From Cryobacterium sp. CG_9.6 (GTDB taxonomy: Bacteria > Actinomycetota > Actinomycetes > Actinomycetales > Microbacteriaceae), in the NCBI RefSeq assembly GCF_029893365.1, contig NZ_JARXUZ010000001.1, positions 3,162,001 to 3,226,000 on the forward strand: a stretch of 64,000 nt of DNA. The letters run 5' to 3'. A program made the position numbers and the translations under genes. Shown here piece by piece: positions 1-7,600 of the stretch; within the stretch, counting starts at the first letter, position 1, and each line of letters starts with the position of its first letter. The notes beneath the pieces are model-generated. The model had not been told where the DNA came from. It was given only the letters and a program-made list of their open reading frames with translations, and searched no databases.

Positions 1-586
1 ATCGTGTCCATGATCTAATTCAAGCACTTGTGTACACATTAGGTATAAGTGCAAATGTGTACAGAGATTAGCAAACCAGCCCACGTGTCCACTGACCCGG
101 CAGCACTATAGGGCAAGTCCTCAGTGCGCTCGAAGGCGAAGGAACGGTAGACGATCCGTTGCTCCCTTTACCAAGCTGAACAAATGATAAACACAATCCC
201 CCTTTGTAGGACGCGTGTGGGCGGCGTTCAGGTCTAGGTCAAGCGCTCAGTCAACGTTCGGCCAGTCGCTGGTCAGGTACGCCTCTACAGCGCGGTGACG
301 GAACGAATAGGGCTTGCCGCGCTCGATGATGCCGCGCACTGAATCCAACCGCTGCGAGGTGGGCCCGGCGTCTGTGGTTTTGGCGAAGCCCATGTCCTGT
401 GATCAGCTCGCTCAGCAGTTGATAACTTTATCAAGCGGTCTGGCGTGGGTTGGGAGGGCAAGGAGCGAAGCGACCTTCGGCACGTCGTTGATCTGTGTTA
501 ATCTCAGGACACTACATCCCCCACGCCTCTCTCGGAAGCGCACTTGGGGGATTTTCTTTGCCCGGGCATGCGGCGCACGGGCAGAT
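1..586. other. Accessory DNA without an identifiable intact gene
   Basis: No reading frame here has convincing codon use or a recognisable product, apart from a short minus-strand remnant at 247-393. Positions 29-61 hold two copies of a TGTGTACA-type motif, the first within the palindrome TGTGTACACA. Its role is unknown. The stretch lies downstream of the truncated membrane-protein gene at 587-1592 and is probably decayed island DNA. Confidence 0.5.
247..393 (-). CDS. Short ORF of 48 codons, possible gene remnant
   Basis: The minus strand reads ATG at 393-391 to TGA at 249-247. The predicted peptide has natural-looking composition (for example SFRHRAVEAYLTSDWPNVD at the end). An in-frame TGA lies a few codons upstream, so it is either a very small gene or the tail of a gene that has lost its front. 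I recognise no family and see no clear ribosome binding site. Its position in a decayed region next to other truncated genes favours a remnant. Confidence 0.25.
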   Translation of the reverse strand: MGFAKTTDAGPTSQRLDSVRGIIERGKPYSFRHRAVEAYLTSDWPNVD

Positions 587-1592
587 TTATGGCTGGCGGA
601 TGGCGCGGGTGAAGCCAGCGGCAAACAGCGCCGTTAGCGCCCACCCGGAGAGCGTCAGCAGGATGCCGGCCCCCGCGACAAACTGCCCATTCGTCGTTGA
701 CGTGGCACGGCACAACGTGCCGGTGCTGGTGCTGGTGCTCACAAGCGGGATGGCCATATCGACGGCGACTTGGACCCTCTCCACGACGGTGCAGGGCGTG
801 CCGGTGCCGGTGTGGGCTAGCGCGCCAGGAATGAGGGCAATCCCCAGTGAGATCAGGAGGACAAGGCCAACCCAGATCAGTGCACGCCACGGCTGGTACC
901 CATAGCCGAGGGTGACCTTCGTGATCCCGGCCCACGTTTTCGCAGAACGTGTCAGATCGCCGCGTTCAACCTGATCGTCCCGTTGCGCCATCAACGCCCG
1001 GCGTGCGTCCCTGTCGTGGCCAGCGGCCCGCGCGACCGTAGCCAATTGCTGGTATGGCTGCGGCGTGTAGCCGGTTGTACCCTTCCGCAGAAGTTTCAAC
1101 CATCGGTCAAAACCCACGCTCGGATACCCGTTATACACCAGCCCATCAACTACCCACTTCATGCCCGTAACCTTACGATTTACACTCGCGTCGTCCACAT
1201 GCAGTGCCCCGGTGATGTGTGCGCCCGGGAGGCGCACTGCACCATCGTCGCTGTGTCCGGTGGCAGTAAACCCTTCATCAAGGAACGCATCCCCGACGAC
1301 GGTCACACCATCGGCGGCCAGGGCCGGGCCGGTGTCGTTCTTGACGGCCGCGCCTCTCATACTCAGTTGCCCGGTGATGTGCGCGCCCAGGAGGCGCACT
1401 GCACCATCGTCGCTGTGTCCGGTGACAGTAAACCGTCCGTTAAGGAACGCACCGCCGACGACGGTCACACCATCCGCGACCAGGGCGGGGCCGGTGTCGT
1501 TAGTGACGTCCGCGCCTCTCATGCCCAGTTGCCCGGTGATGCGTGCGCCCAGAAGGCGCACGGCGCCCTGCTCGCTGTGTCCGGTCGGAATT
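587..1592 (-). pseudogene. Repeat-containing membrane protein, 5' end removed at an IS3 element
   Basis: The frame is open from the IS boundary at 1592 to TAA at 589-587, with no native start. It begins inside a 54-residue repeat (motifs TGHSDDGAVRLLGAHITGQL and DTGPALAADGVTVVG), of which two full units and part of a third remain. A region with YTPQPYQQLATVARAAGHDRDAR follows, then two hydrophobic helices near the C-terminus. The repeats resemble pentapeptide-like or beta-helix proteins of actinomycetes that are often loosely labelled membrane-associated oxidoreductases; I see no catalytic motif. The frame continues unbroken up to the first base of the IS (coding PTGHSEQGAV just before it), which shows that the gene was cut exactly there. 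The missing front is not found on the far side of the element. An internal GTG at 1561 could still start a protein, but it lies within a repeat and has no obvious ribosome binding site. Confidence 0.6.
1211..1592 (-). repeat. 162-bp tandem repeat inside the truncated gene
   Basis: Units begin at about 1211, 1373 and 1535, all spaced 162 bp (54 codons). The first two are complete and the third is cut by the IS end at 1592. DNA identity between units is high, for example the shared string GGCGCACTGCACCATCGTCG in the first two. This points to recent unit duplication or gene conversion. Confidence 0.75.
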
Positions 1593-1620
1593 TGTCAAGG
1601 CGAATGAGGCCAGTGGGAGT

Positions 1621-2628
1621 TTAGGCGGCTAGTTCGAGCCCTTCGTTCTCGGTGGGTTTGTCGGCTGGTTTGTTGATCCAAGCCGTCGCGGGAATGGACA
1701 GGATCTTTGGTGCGTGGCTGGTGCTGAATCGCTCGGGGAAGCGTGCGCGGGCCGCCTCCAACGTCGCTGTTCGTTCGATGGCCTTCGCCTCGGCGAGGCC
1801 GTAGTGCACGTCGGCGGGCGTGTTCAGGCCGATTCCGGAGTGGCGATGCTCGTGGTTGTAGCCATCGACGAACGAGGCCAGGAACGTCTTCGCGTCGGCG
1901 AGGGAGCCGAATCGTTCGGGGAACGTCGGAGCGAATTTCAGGGTCTTGAACCACGCCTCGCTATAGGGATTATCGTTACTCACCCGCGGCCTCGAATGCG
2001 ACTTGGTGACCTCCAGATCCGACAGCAACGCCGCGACGGTCTTGGACGTCATCGACGTGCCGCGGTCGGCGTGCACGACCTGCGGGAGGCCGTGAATGCC
2101 GAAGATTTCTTTCATCATGTCCACCGCTAGCTCTCCCGATTCTGAGGCGTGAACATACGCGCCGACGATGTAGCGCGAGTAAATATCGATCATCACGTAA
2201 GCATCGAAGTACTTCCCCTTGACCGGGCCAGCAAGCTTCGTAATATCCCAGCTGAGTACCTGGCCCGGTCCCGTGGCGATCAATTCGGGGATCGCCCGTG
2301 CCGGGTGGCGGGCCAGGCGGCGACGGTCCTTGACCTGCTGATTCTCGTTCAACACCCGATACATCGTTGAAATGGAGCACAAGTAGGTGCCCGCATCGAG
2401 CAGCTGCGCGTAGATCTGGATCGGCGGCAGGTCAACGAACGAGTCCGAATTGACGACGTCGAGAATCTGCCGGCGGTCGACATCATCGATCTTGTTCGCC
2501 GGGATCGGCGCCGGCCCGGCCACCGGGATGCGTGGTTTCCGGGTGGCGGTCGCGCGAGGGATCCCGACCAAGTCGGCCGCGACGCGAGTCGAGATCCCTC
2601 GGCTGGCCAGTTCGCGATACGCGGTCAT
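1621..2628 (-). CDS. IS3-family transposase OrfB (DDE integrase core)
   Basis: This 335-aa protein is the catalytic half of the IS3 transposase. An N-terminal helix-turn-helix-like region (residues 1-35) is followed by the retroviral-integrase fold. The acidic triad is visible as D128 (LSWDIT), D188 (VVHADRGTSM) and E224 (YSEAWFKTLK), with the D-35-E spacing characteristic of IS3. The usual HRHSGIGLNTP segment follows near residue 265. Its ATG overlaps the orfA stop as TAATG, so expression probably depends on translational coupling and not on the programmed frameshift used by many IS3 members. The frame is intact, so the element may be active. Confidence 0.9.
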   Translation of the reverse strand: MTAYRELASRGISTRVAADLVGIPRATATRKPRIPVAGPAPIPANKIDDVDRRQILDVVNSDSFVDLPPIQIYAQLLDAGTYLCSISTMYRVLNENQQVKDRRRLARHPARAIPELIATGPGQVLSWDITKLAGPVKGKYFDAYVMIDIYSRYIVGAYVHASESGELAVDMMKEIFGIHGLPQVVHADRGTSMTSKTVAALLSDLEVTKSHSRPRVSNDNPYSEAWFKTLKFAPTFPERFGSLADAKTFLASFVDGYNHEHRHSGIGLNTPADVHYGLAEAKAIERTATLEAARARFPERFSTSHAPKILSIPATAWINKPADKPTENEGLELAA

Positions 2629-3062
2629 TACGGCTTCGTGTGCGGTGTTTCGTCCCGCGAGCTCTTCGAAAGACTTTCGAGTAGCTCGTGCATTTTTGAC
2701 ATGATTTCAAGCGCCACCCCCGTCGTTTCGAGGCGTTGCTCGGTCTTGCTCAGCTGGCGGCGCAGCCGGGCGATTTCCGCTTGTTCCGGCGTTAACCGAC
2801 CAATCTTCTCGCCGGGTTTCTTCCCCGCAAGAACACCGGCGTCACGCAGCTTTCGCCACTCCGTGATCTGCGAGGAGTAGAGCCCTTCGGCGCGCAGATA
2901 CGCACCGCCCTCATGGGCTTTGATGGCCGCGTCATACGCAGCCAGATAGGCAAGCTTCTGTGCTGGGCTGAACGACCTTCTCGAGGTCGGACCACCAGCT
3001 CGGGGTCCGGGACTACTCATATGACTATCGTCGCGCACGGCGATCAAAGACGGGCTGGACAT
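2628..3062 (-). CDS. IS3-family transposase OrfA (DNA-binding protein)
   Basis: This 144-aa protein carries an HTH_Tnp_1-like segment (RRSFSPAQKLAYLAAYDAA and EGLYSSQITEWRKLRDAG, about residues 27-75). A heptad-rich helix (PEQAEIARLRRQLSKTEQRL, about 90-125) forms the leucine-zipper-like region that lets OrfA and OrfB oligomerise. It binds the terminal repeats of the element. At 144 aa it is longer than the usual ~100-aa OrfA. Its start lies 76 bp inside the right end. It is directly coupled to orfB. Confidence 0.85.
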   Translation of the reverse strand: MSSPSLIAVRDDSHMSSPGPRAGGPTSRRSFSPAQKLAYLAAYDAAIKAHEGGAYLRAEGLYSSQITEWRKLRDAGVLAGKKPGEKIGRLTPEQAEIARLRRQLSKTEQRLETTGVALEIMSKMHELLESLSKSSRDETPHTKP

Positions 3063-3423
3063 GGTTATGATTCCTGATTCTCGCCCTACGTCAAACGGCG
3101 GACTTGCTCTTAGCTACTGGCCTCACCCAACCCTGACACGTAGGGATGCGCTGGCCGCCTATCTGAAGGGCCTCGCCCAGGAGGACAACGAGGCGAAGAA
3201 GAGGGGCTTCTACGTCGATCTCCGAGCGGATGGCTCGTTCACGGTGCCACATGAGATCGACAGGCCACTCCTGAGGTTTCAGATCTGGGAGGCCGCTGAC
3301 ATGATCCAGTGGTTCCTCGTCGAAGACCATATGCGAGCCAGCCTAACGGGCAGGCAGGCCTCCTCGACCGAGGACATTGAGGGATTGCTCGGAGCCGTCT
3401 TGGCTCGCGGCTCGGACGACTAG
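3061..3423 (+). pseudogene. Chimeric ORF: host gene fragment fused to the IS right end
   Basis: The 120-aa frame starts with ATG at 3061 inside the IS. It leaves the IS at 3138 and continues as apparently genuine host coding sequence (RRDALAAYLKGLAQEDNEAK onward) to TAG at 3421-3423. The host part (about 95 residues) is charged and acidic and looks like the bulk of a small cytoplasmic protein; I do not recognise the family. Its original start has been replaced by about 26 IS-encoded residues. The IS right end could supply a start codon and perhaps transcription, so a chimeric product is possible, but loss of function is more likely. Confidence 0.45.
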
Positions 3424-3437
3424 TCTTGCCCCCGGTT

Positions 3438-3526
3438 AGGGAACCCAGGTGCCCCGCTAGTGCGGATATGCGCGATCATCACTAGTAAAAGACCACCCCC
3501 GTGAAGTGAGATAAGGCTAACCAGAA
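3438..3526 (+). repeat. Upstream repeat element, copy 1 (89 bp, before the CoiA-like gene)
   Basis: This copy matches 6027-6114. The first 44 bases are identical except one position, and the rest match about two bases in three with one indel. It contains a small hairpin (CCGC-TAGT-GCGG) and the shared blocks ATATGCGCGATCATCAC, GACCACCCC and TGAAGTGAG. Each copy lies 76-86 bp before the start of an unrelated gene. Read on the minus strand, both copies encode MIAHIRTSGAPGFP, and the single base change there is synonymous. The element may therefore be a relic of coding sequence, or a regulatory or mobile unit. Confidence 0.6.
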
Positions 3527-3602
3527 GAAGCGGTCTTGGATCGAATCGAAGGATGTCGGCGGGGGACGCTAGGCTCGGTTTCACCCAACCTGGGAGAGAT
3601 CC

Positions 3603-5183
3603 GTGCCCCTGACTGCGTATGACGGTGAGCGCCAGTACCAAGCGCCCTTCATCGCGGATGAAGACTGGTTAGAGCTCAAGAAGCTCAAGCTCACCCTGAT
3701 CTGCGGTACCCGCGGTATTCCTCGCCGATCCAAGCTCGGAACGAAGCACTTCTACCACTACGACCTCGCCGCGTGCGATTTCGAGCACAAGCCGGAATCT
3801 CCGGAGCATCTGCGCATCAAGACCGTGGTGATGCTCGCTGCTCGCGAAGCTGAATGGGAAGCCAACGAGGAGGTACGTGCGCCCGACGGAAGCTGGATTG
3901 CAGATGTCATGGCCACCCGAGGGGATCGTCAGTACGCGTTCGAGGTCCAATGGTCCAAACAGATCCACTCCGTCTATCAGGCACGTCAGGACCGGTACGC
4001 GAAGGACGGTGTGGAATGCCTTTGGCTCGTCCGCCACATCAAGTACCTCACGGATGGAGTGACGGCCGCCCTCGGTGTCGCCATCGTCGACGACGACCCG
4101 GTGGTTCGCGACGGGACCTGGACGCCAAGCACGCCGGGCACGCCGGAGATCCCGCTCGCTCCCGTCATCATCGCCGTCCTGAACAGTCAGCTCCGCTGGG
4201 CACCTGCCCGGCGCGGCACCATCGCCGCATCGACCAGATGGGGCGTGCAGGCGTGTAACAGTTGCGGCGCCCACTCGATCACATTCCACAGCGTCGGCCG
4301 CGCAGAGAAGGCGTGCGAACTCTGCGAGGGCACCTGGACGGAGGGCAAAGACCTGCCCGACGCGGTGTCCGCCGGAGACCTCAACCTCGACCTGCCACAG
4401 GCATCGTTGGCTGTGCCGGAGAGCCCGTCGCACCCGGGAGACCCGACCGACCTTGCGTGGGGGTTCTCGTGCCCTGGGTGCGCGGCTCGTTTCGCGTGGC
4501 TTGATCAAGCGTGGCTTGCAGATGCCGCCGAGATCCGCACGGACGAGAGAGACACAGAGCTCCCGGCGCACTGGTGCCACCCCGGTTGGCGGGGCTCCAC
4601 CATCCAGCACGTCCTCGAAGCGCTCCGCCACCCGCCGGCGCCTCTCTCCGCCCGGGCAGCCGGGCCTCGCAGCCCGGTCGCGGACGCGGAAGTACGGCAT
4701 GCCCAGAGCGGCAGGTTCGCGCCGGTTATCTCGAAGGCAACCTGGTCGGCCCGGGTCGAGAGCATGCAATCGTGGGTGTGGATGCTTGCCTACCACCAGC
4801 GGCGGGCCCTCGCCGAGGTCGCGGAGCAGATCAAGGCTGACGCGAAGGCTGCCGCGCAGGTAGAAGCCCTGCGCGTCATACGGGAAGAGGACGCCGCCGC
4901 CCAAGCTCGGAGTGCGGAGCGCCTGTCAAACCTGGCGGCTATCCGCAAGGAGCGCGAACGAGTCGTCGCGCGGGAGCGGCTTGAGGGTGGTTCGGTTCGC
5001 GCGATACCGGTTGACGCCGAGGGGCGGGCGATGATCACGGACCCGAGCCGAGCTGCGGACCTGAAGGCGTATCAGGAGCGCCTAGCTAGGGAATGGTTGC
5101 TACCGCGTGTGGTGCGTCCACCGACACCGACACCGACGGCTACCGACACAGCGCGGGACGGGGACGGGGACGACGGATCGTAA
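3603..5183 (+). CDS. CoiA-like nuclease-domain protein with zinc knuckles and coiled coil
   Basis: The protein has 526 aa and a GTG start preceded by GGGAGAG. Residues ~45-120 match the CoiA/PD-(D/E)XK pattern: HFYHYD, then a helix (LRIKTVVMLAAREAEWEANE), then PDGSWIADV (D101) and YAFEVQWS (E114, Q116). A CxxC...CxxC pair (about residues 217-242) and a second cysteine group (SCPGC, HWCHPGW) suggest one or two zinc sites. Residues ~390-480 are alanine/glutamate/arginine-rich and probably coiled coil, and the tail is acidic and disordered. CoiA proteins are known from competence, but many actinobacterial relatives lie in islands, so a defence or DNA-processing role is plausible here. It stands alone, downstream of the repeat at 3438. 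Confidence 0.7.
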   Translation: MPLTAYDGERQYQAPFIADEDWLELKKLKLTLICGTRGIPRRSKLGTKHFYHYDLAACDFEHKPESPEHLRIKTVVMLAAREAEWEANEEVRAPDGSWIADVMATRGDRQYAFEVQWSKQIHSVYQARQDRYAKDGVECLWLVRHIKYLTDGVTAALGVAIVDDDPVVRDGTWTPSTPGTPEIPLAPVIIAVLNSQLRWAPARRGTIAASTRWGVQACNSCGAHSITFHSVGRAEKACELCEGTWTEGKDLPDAVSAGDLNLDLPQASLAVPESPSHPGDPTDLAWGFSCPGCAARFAWLDQAWLADAAEIRTDERDTELPAHWCHPGWRGSTIQHVLEALRHPPAPLSARAAGPRSPVADAEVRHAQSGRFAPVISKATWSARVESMQSWVWMLAYHQRRALAEVAEQIKADAKAAAQVEALRVIREEDAAAQARSAERLSNLAAIRKERERVVARERLEGGSVRAIPVDAEGRAMITDPSRAADLKAYQERLAREWLLPRVVRPPTPTPTATDTARDGDGDDGS

Positions 5184-5281
5184 CGCCCGAAGTTGGCAGT
5201 CGCACCTGTCGTGCGGGTGCAAGGGCGGGGCCGCCTCGGGCGGGTGACCCTGAAAGTAGTGCCCGTCATGAGGGATGTGCG

Positions 5282-5551
5282 GTGGCCAAGTCTTTCACCA
5301 TGCTCAGTGCATTCGGCATGGGGGGCAAAATGGTGGTGCTAATCATCCTTTCGTACGAGGCCATACTCTGGACGATCATGGGTGCGTCTGTGGAGAACAA
5401 TGAGCCGGTCGCGTACATCGCCTGCGCCTTGGCAGTCTTCGGCCCAATGCTTTTTGGTCCGGCCTTCTTCCGCTGGCTCAATGATCGACCAAGACGGCTC
5501 GAAGAGGCGCGCGTGGACAGAGAAATCGAACGACGCAGAAGCGGTAACTAG
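5282..5551 (+). CDS. Small two-helix membrane protein, unknown function
   Basis: I place the start at GTG 5282, which has GAGGG about 6 bp upstream and gives 89 aa. The reading frame is open further left, but the extra residues are low-complexity and overlap the end of the previous gene. Two hydrophobic segments (MVVLIILSYEAILWTIMG and VAYIACALAVFGPMLFGPAF) are joined by a short acidic loop, and the tail is strongly charged (RPRRLEEARVDREIERRR). It lies 98 bp after the CoiA-like gene on the same strand and might be co-transcribed with it. I recognise no family. Confidence 0.55.
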   Translation: MAKSFTMLSAFGMGGKMVVLIILSYEAILWTIMGASVENNEPVAYIACALAVFGPMLFGPAFFRWLNDRPRRLEEARVDREIERRRSGN

Positions 5552-6026
5552 TGAGAGCACGAAGCGACGAATCGGCCGCCCGGGCAAGGGATTACATCTA
5601 CCCGGTCATCACGCGGCCACCCTGAATTGGCGTAGCCCTTGCCGTGGTCTGCGCGCCGACGAGGACCCCCGTCCAGTTCTCGACCTCCCCGCGCGGCAGC
5701 CAGCCCTGTCGGCAGCCGGACCAAATCAAGATTGAACTCAGCGCGCAGCGCGTCAAGGTCTCGGTCCCGGCCTGCGTTGAGAGAGCTCTGTTGACTCGAG
5801 GAGGCTCGCTCGCACCCTGATCGAGATTGTTATTGTTTGTTATGAAACTCGAGTTTCATAACAAACAATAACGAGTTGGACGGGCAGCACCGCTGACCAT
5901 CGCCCTGCGCAGTGGGCGCGCCAGCAAATGGATTCTTCAGGCGAAGCTTTGTCGAATTCAATGGGCACTGAGAGGTACCCGTTTCGCCGTCCAACGCTCA
6001 CCCTAGACTTTGGGCCAAGATTCAGA
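5552..6026. other. Intergenic accessory DNA with a long palindrome
   Basis: No intact gene is visible. Several short minus-strand stretches between about 5580 and 5780 translate into natural-looking peptides in more than one frame, as expected of decayed coding sequence, but none can be assigned. The notable content is the AT-rich perfect palindrome at 5829-5872. Confidence 0.5.
5829..5872. repeat. Perfect 44-bp palindrome, AT-rich
   Basis: Two 22-base arms are exact reverse complements with no spacer. The left arm begins GTTATTGTTTG and the centre is AAACTCGAGTTT. It is A+T-rich in a G+C-rich setting. There is no loop and no T-run, so it is not a classical terminator. It could be a dimeric operator, a recombinase or resolution site, or the junction of two inverted element ends. 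Confidence 0.85.
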
Positions 6027-6114
6027 AGGGAACCCAGGTGCTCCGCTAGTGCGGATATGCGCGATCATCACGGGTATGGAACCACCCCTTGAAGTGAGGT
6101 GAGGCTGAACAGAA
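6027..6114 (+). repeat. Upstream repeat element, copy 2 (before the TIR gene)
   Basis: This is the second copy of the element at 3438-3526, with the same 44-base core (one difference), the CCGC-TAGT-GCGG hairpin and the trailing ACCACCCC...GAAGTGAG...CAGAA blocks. It ends about 85 bp before the TIR/SEFIR gene. Confidence 0.6.
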
Positions 6115-6184
6115 ATAAGGGCGGAGTACTCTCATCTTCTGCGAAGAGGGTGTGTGAAAGATGCGCTAAGTCGCGTGCGGACGC

Positions 6185-6190
6185 TACGCT
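6185..6190 (+). promoter_or_regulatory. Putative -10 element giving a leaderless TIR mRNA
   Basis: TACGCT at 6185-6190 fits the actinobacterial -10 consensus. The ATG at 6200 lies about where transcription would begin, and no Shine-Dalgarno sequence is present. A matching motif, TAGGCT at 3570-3575, sits upstream of the CoiA-like gene. I see no convincing -35 hexamer for either. Confidence 0.4.
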
Positions 6191-6199
6191 CAAGGTCAA

Positions 6200-7111
6200 A
6201 TGAGCGCTGACCTCTTTATCTCTTATGCATGGACTTCCGATGAGCATCGCGAGTGGGTTCGCCTGCTCGCGAGCCAACTTCATCAACTTGGTTACGTCGT
6301 GCAGATCGACGAGGCCGTCGACTACGGCGCTAGCCTGAGCGGCTTCATGCGCGAGGTGACCGACGCGAGACACGTCCTGCTCGTGGTAGACGAAAATTAT
6401 GTTGAACGTGCTGATCACAGGCCGGAGTCGGGCGTGGGCATCGAGACGAAGTGGATTAGCGCGGTCCATGCAGATAAGTCGTCGACGTGGCTATCCGCCT
6501 TGTGGGTGCGCAATCCAGACCGCCGTCTGCCTACATGGTTAGACGGCCTCGACCCGAAGGGCTTTGACTTTAATGCAACACCCGTCGACAACGACTTCCC
6601 CGGTGCCACGCAACTCAATGAGATCTGGCGGTGGGTTGAAGGTCTGCCAGCGAGTGCGGCCAACGCCATCCCCTTGGCGGAGATGCGTAGGCGGTCGGCA
6701 AGGCTCGAGCGCATGGACGTCCTCCGTGACCCAGGTCAGTACGCGAGCCCGTCGCTGAGCGGAAAGGCCACTTTCCGACACAGCGACCATCGGGAGTACA
6801 CGATCGGGTACGACGAATATGAGTTCAAGATCCAATTTAGCGGGCGTCGACATGACAGCGTGTTCGTCTACGCTGACGGAGGATTAGAGGCACTCGGGCT
6901 GATCACAAGCGAGACCTACGATCCGGCAAATGTTGAGAGTTTTCTTCGAACGGCGCGAACTGCGCAGCCGCTGGCTGGGCAAATGGTGGTTCTCCTCAAC
7001 GCCACAGGGGCACTTTGCGTCATTACGATCGACGAGGTGCAGGCCGAGGTCAACGACGAGGTCTATACCCCTGCACACGTCACTTTCAGCTGGGAAGTCC
7101 TAACGCCGTAG
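6200..7111 (+). CDS. TIR/SEFIR-domain protein, putative defence effector
   Basis: The protein has 303 aa. Residues 1-150 match the TIR/SEFIR fold: DLFISYAWTSDEHREWV in the first strand and helix, GYVVQIDE, a G...FM segment (YGASLSGFMREV), HVLLVVDENYVERAD and SGVGIETKW. E82 is the candidate catalytic glutamate of an NADase-type TIR. Residues ~175-303 form a separate C-terminal domain of unknown type, rich in beta strands by inspection, that could sense a trigger. Bacterial TIR proteins commonly act in phage defence by degrading or converting NAD+. The gene stands alone after the repeat copy at 6027 and is probably translated leaderless. The domain call is good; the enzymatic activity is inferred. 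Confidence 0.75.
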   Translation: MSADLFISYAWTSDEHREWVRLLASQLHQLGYVVQIDEAVDYGASLSGFMREVTDARHVLLVVDENYVERADHRPESGVGIETKWISAVHADKSSTWLSALWVRNPDRRLPTWLDGLDPKGFDFNATPVDNDFPGATQLNEIWRWVEGLPASAANAIPLAEMRRRSARLERMDVLRDPGQYASPSLSGKATFRHSDHREYTIGYDEYEFKIQFSGRRHDSVFVYADGGLEALGLITSETYDPANVESFLRTARTAQPLAGQMVVLLNATGALCVITIDEVQAEVNDEVYTPAHVTFSWEVLTP

Positions 7112-7363
7112 AGACCGTTCCGCTAGCGCATCAGCGACGCTCTACGTAACGGTTCACTTCTACAAGGTCTGCTGCGAATAGCGCATTGGGAGCTCGCCAG
7201 CCATGCTTCAATGAGAGGAAGCCTCGTGGTCGTCGGTCCGGTTCTCACGGTCGGTCACCGCGGCCATGTGGTCGTTGGTATTTGAGCACGTAGCGCAGCA
7301 CTGTGGTGTCTATTTTACCCTTTTCACCCGCATTCCCGGCGTGCTGAGCAGCCCTAGCGCCTC

Positions 7364-7600
7364 TCAGACGAGCAGATCCAGATAAGCGCGCACAGTGGCG
7401 GTGCCCGGCGCGATCTCGGTGAGTCCGTGGTCGACGATCGTGATGATCGAGGTGTCATCGGTGCCCTCGATCACCATGGGCACCAACATCGTTCGCAGTT
7501 CGGCACGCCCAGGTCGCTGGAATGATCGAGCACCTGCAGCAGCAGCTCGTACTCGTCGTCGACGACCTCCAGACGATCGCGGATCCCGACGCGGCCCAGG
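7364..7600 (-). pseudogene. Minus-strand coding remnant, frameshifted
   Basis: Reading leftward, one frame gives EVVDDEYELLLQVLDHSSDL and then, after a one-base shift near 7500, another gives MLVPMVIEGTDDTSIITIVD and GTATVRAYLDLLV before TGA at 7366-7364. Composition is natural and the two halves join smoothly if the shift is repaired. This suggests the 3' end of a lost gene. No family is recognised. It abuts and partly overlaps the KfrA-like remnant on the other strand. Confidence 0.35.

Larger units (their letters stand above)
1593..3138 (-). mobile_element. IS3-family insertion sequence, 1546 bp
   Basis: Imperfect terminal inverted repeats bound the element. The left end starts TGTCAAGGCGAATGAGGCC and the right end, read inward, starts TGTCAGGGTTGGGTGAGGCC, giving the TG...CA termini typical of the family. 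Inside are orfA and orfB on the minus strand. Flanking trinucleotides differ (ATT before 1593, CGT after 3138), so there is no target duplication. The two flanks belong to different genes. The most likely history is deletion or recombination between two copies of the element; a single clean insertion would have left a duplication. Confidence 0.85.

Noticed and set aside
504..935. 143-codon minus-strand ORF in the truncated membrane-protein region
   Set aside because: It overlaps the repeat protein remnant in another frame and has no natural-looking sequence.
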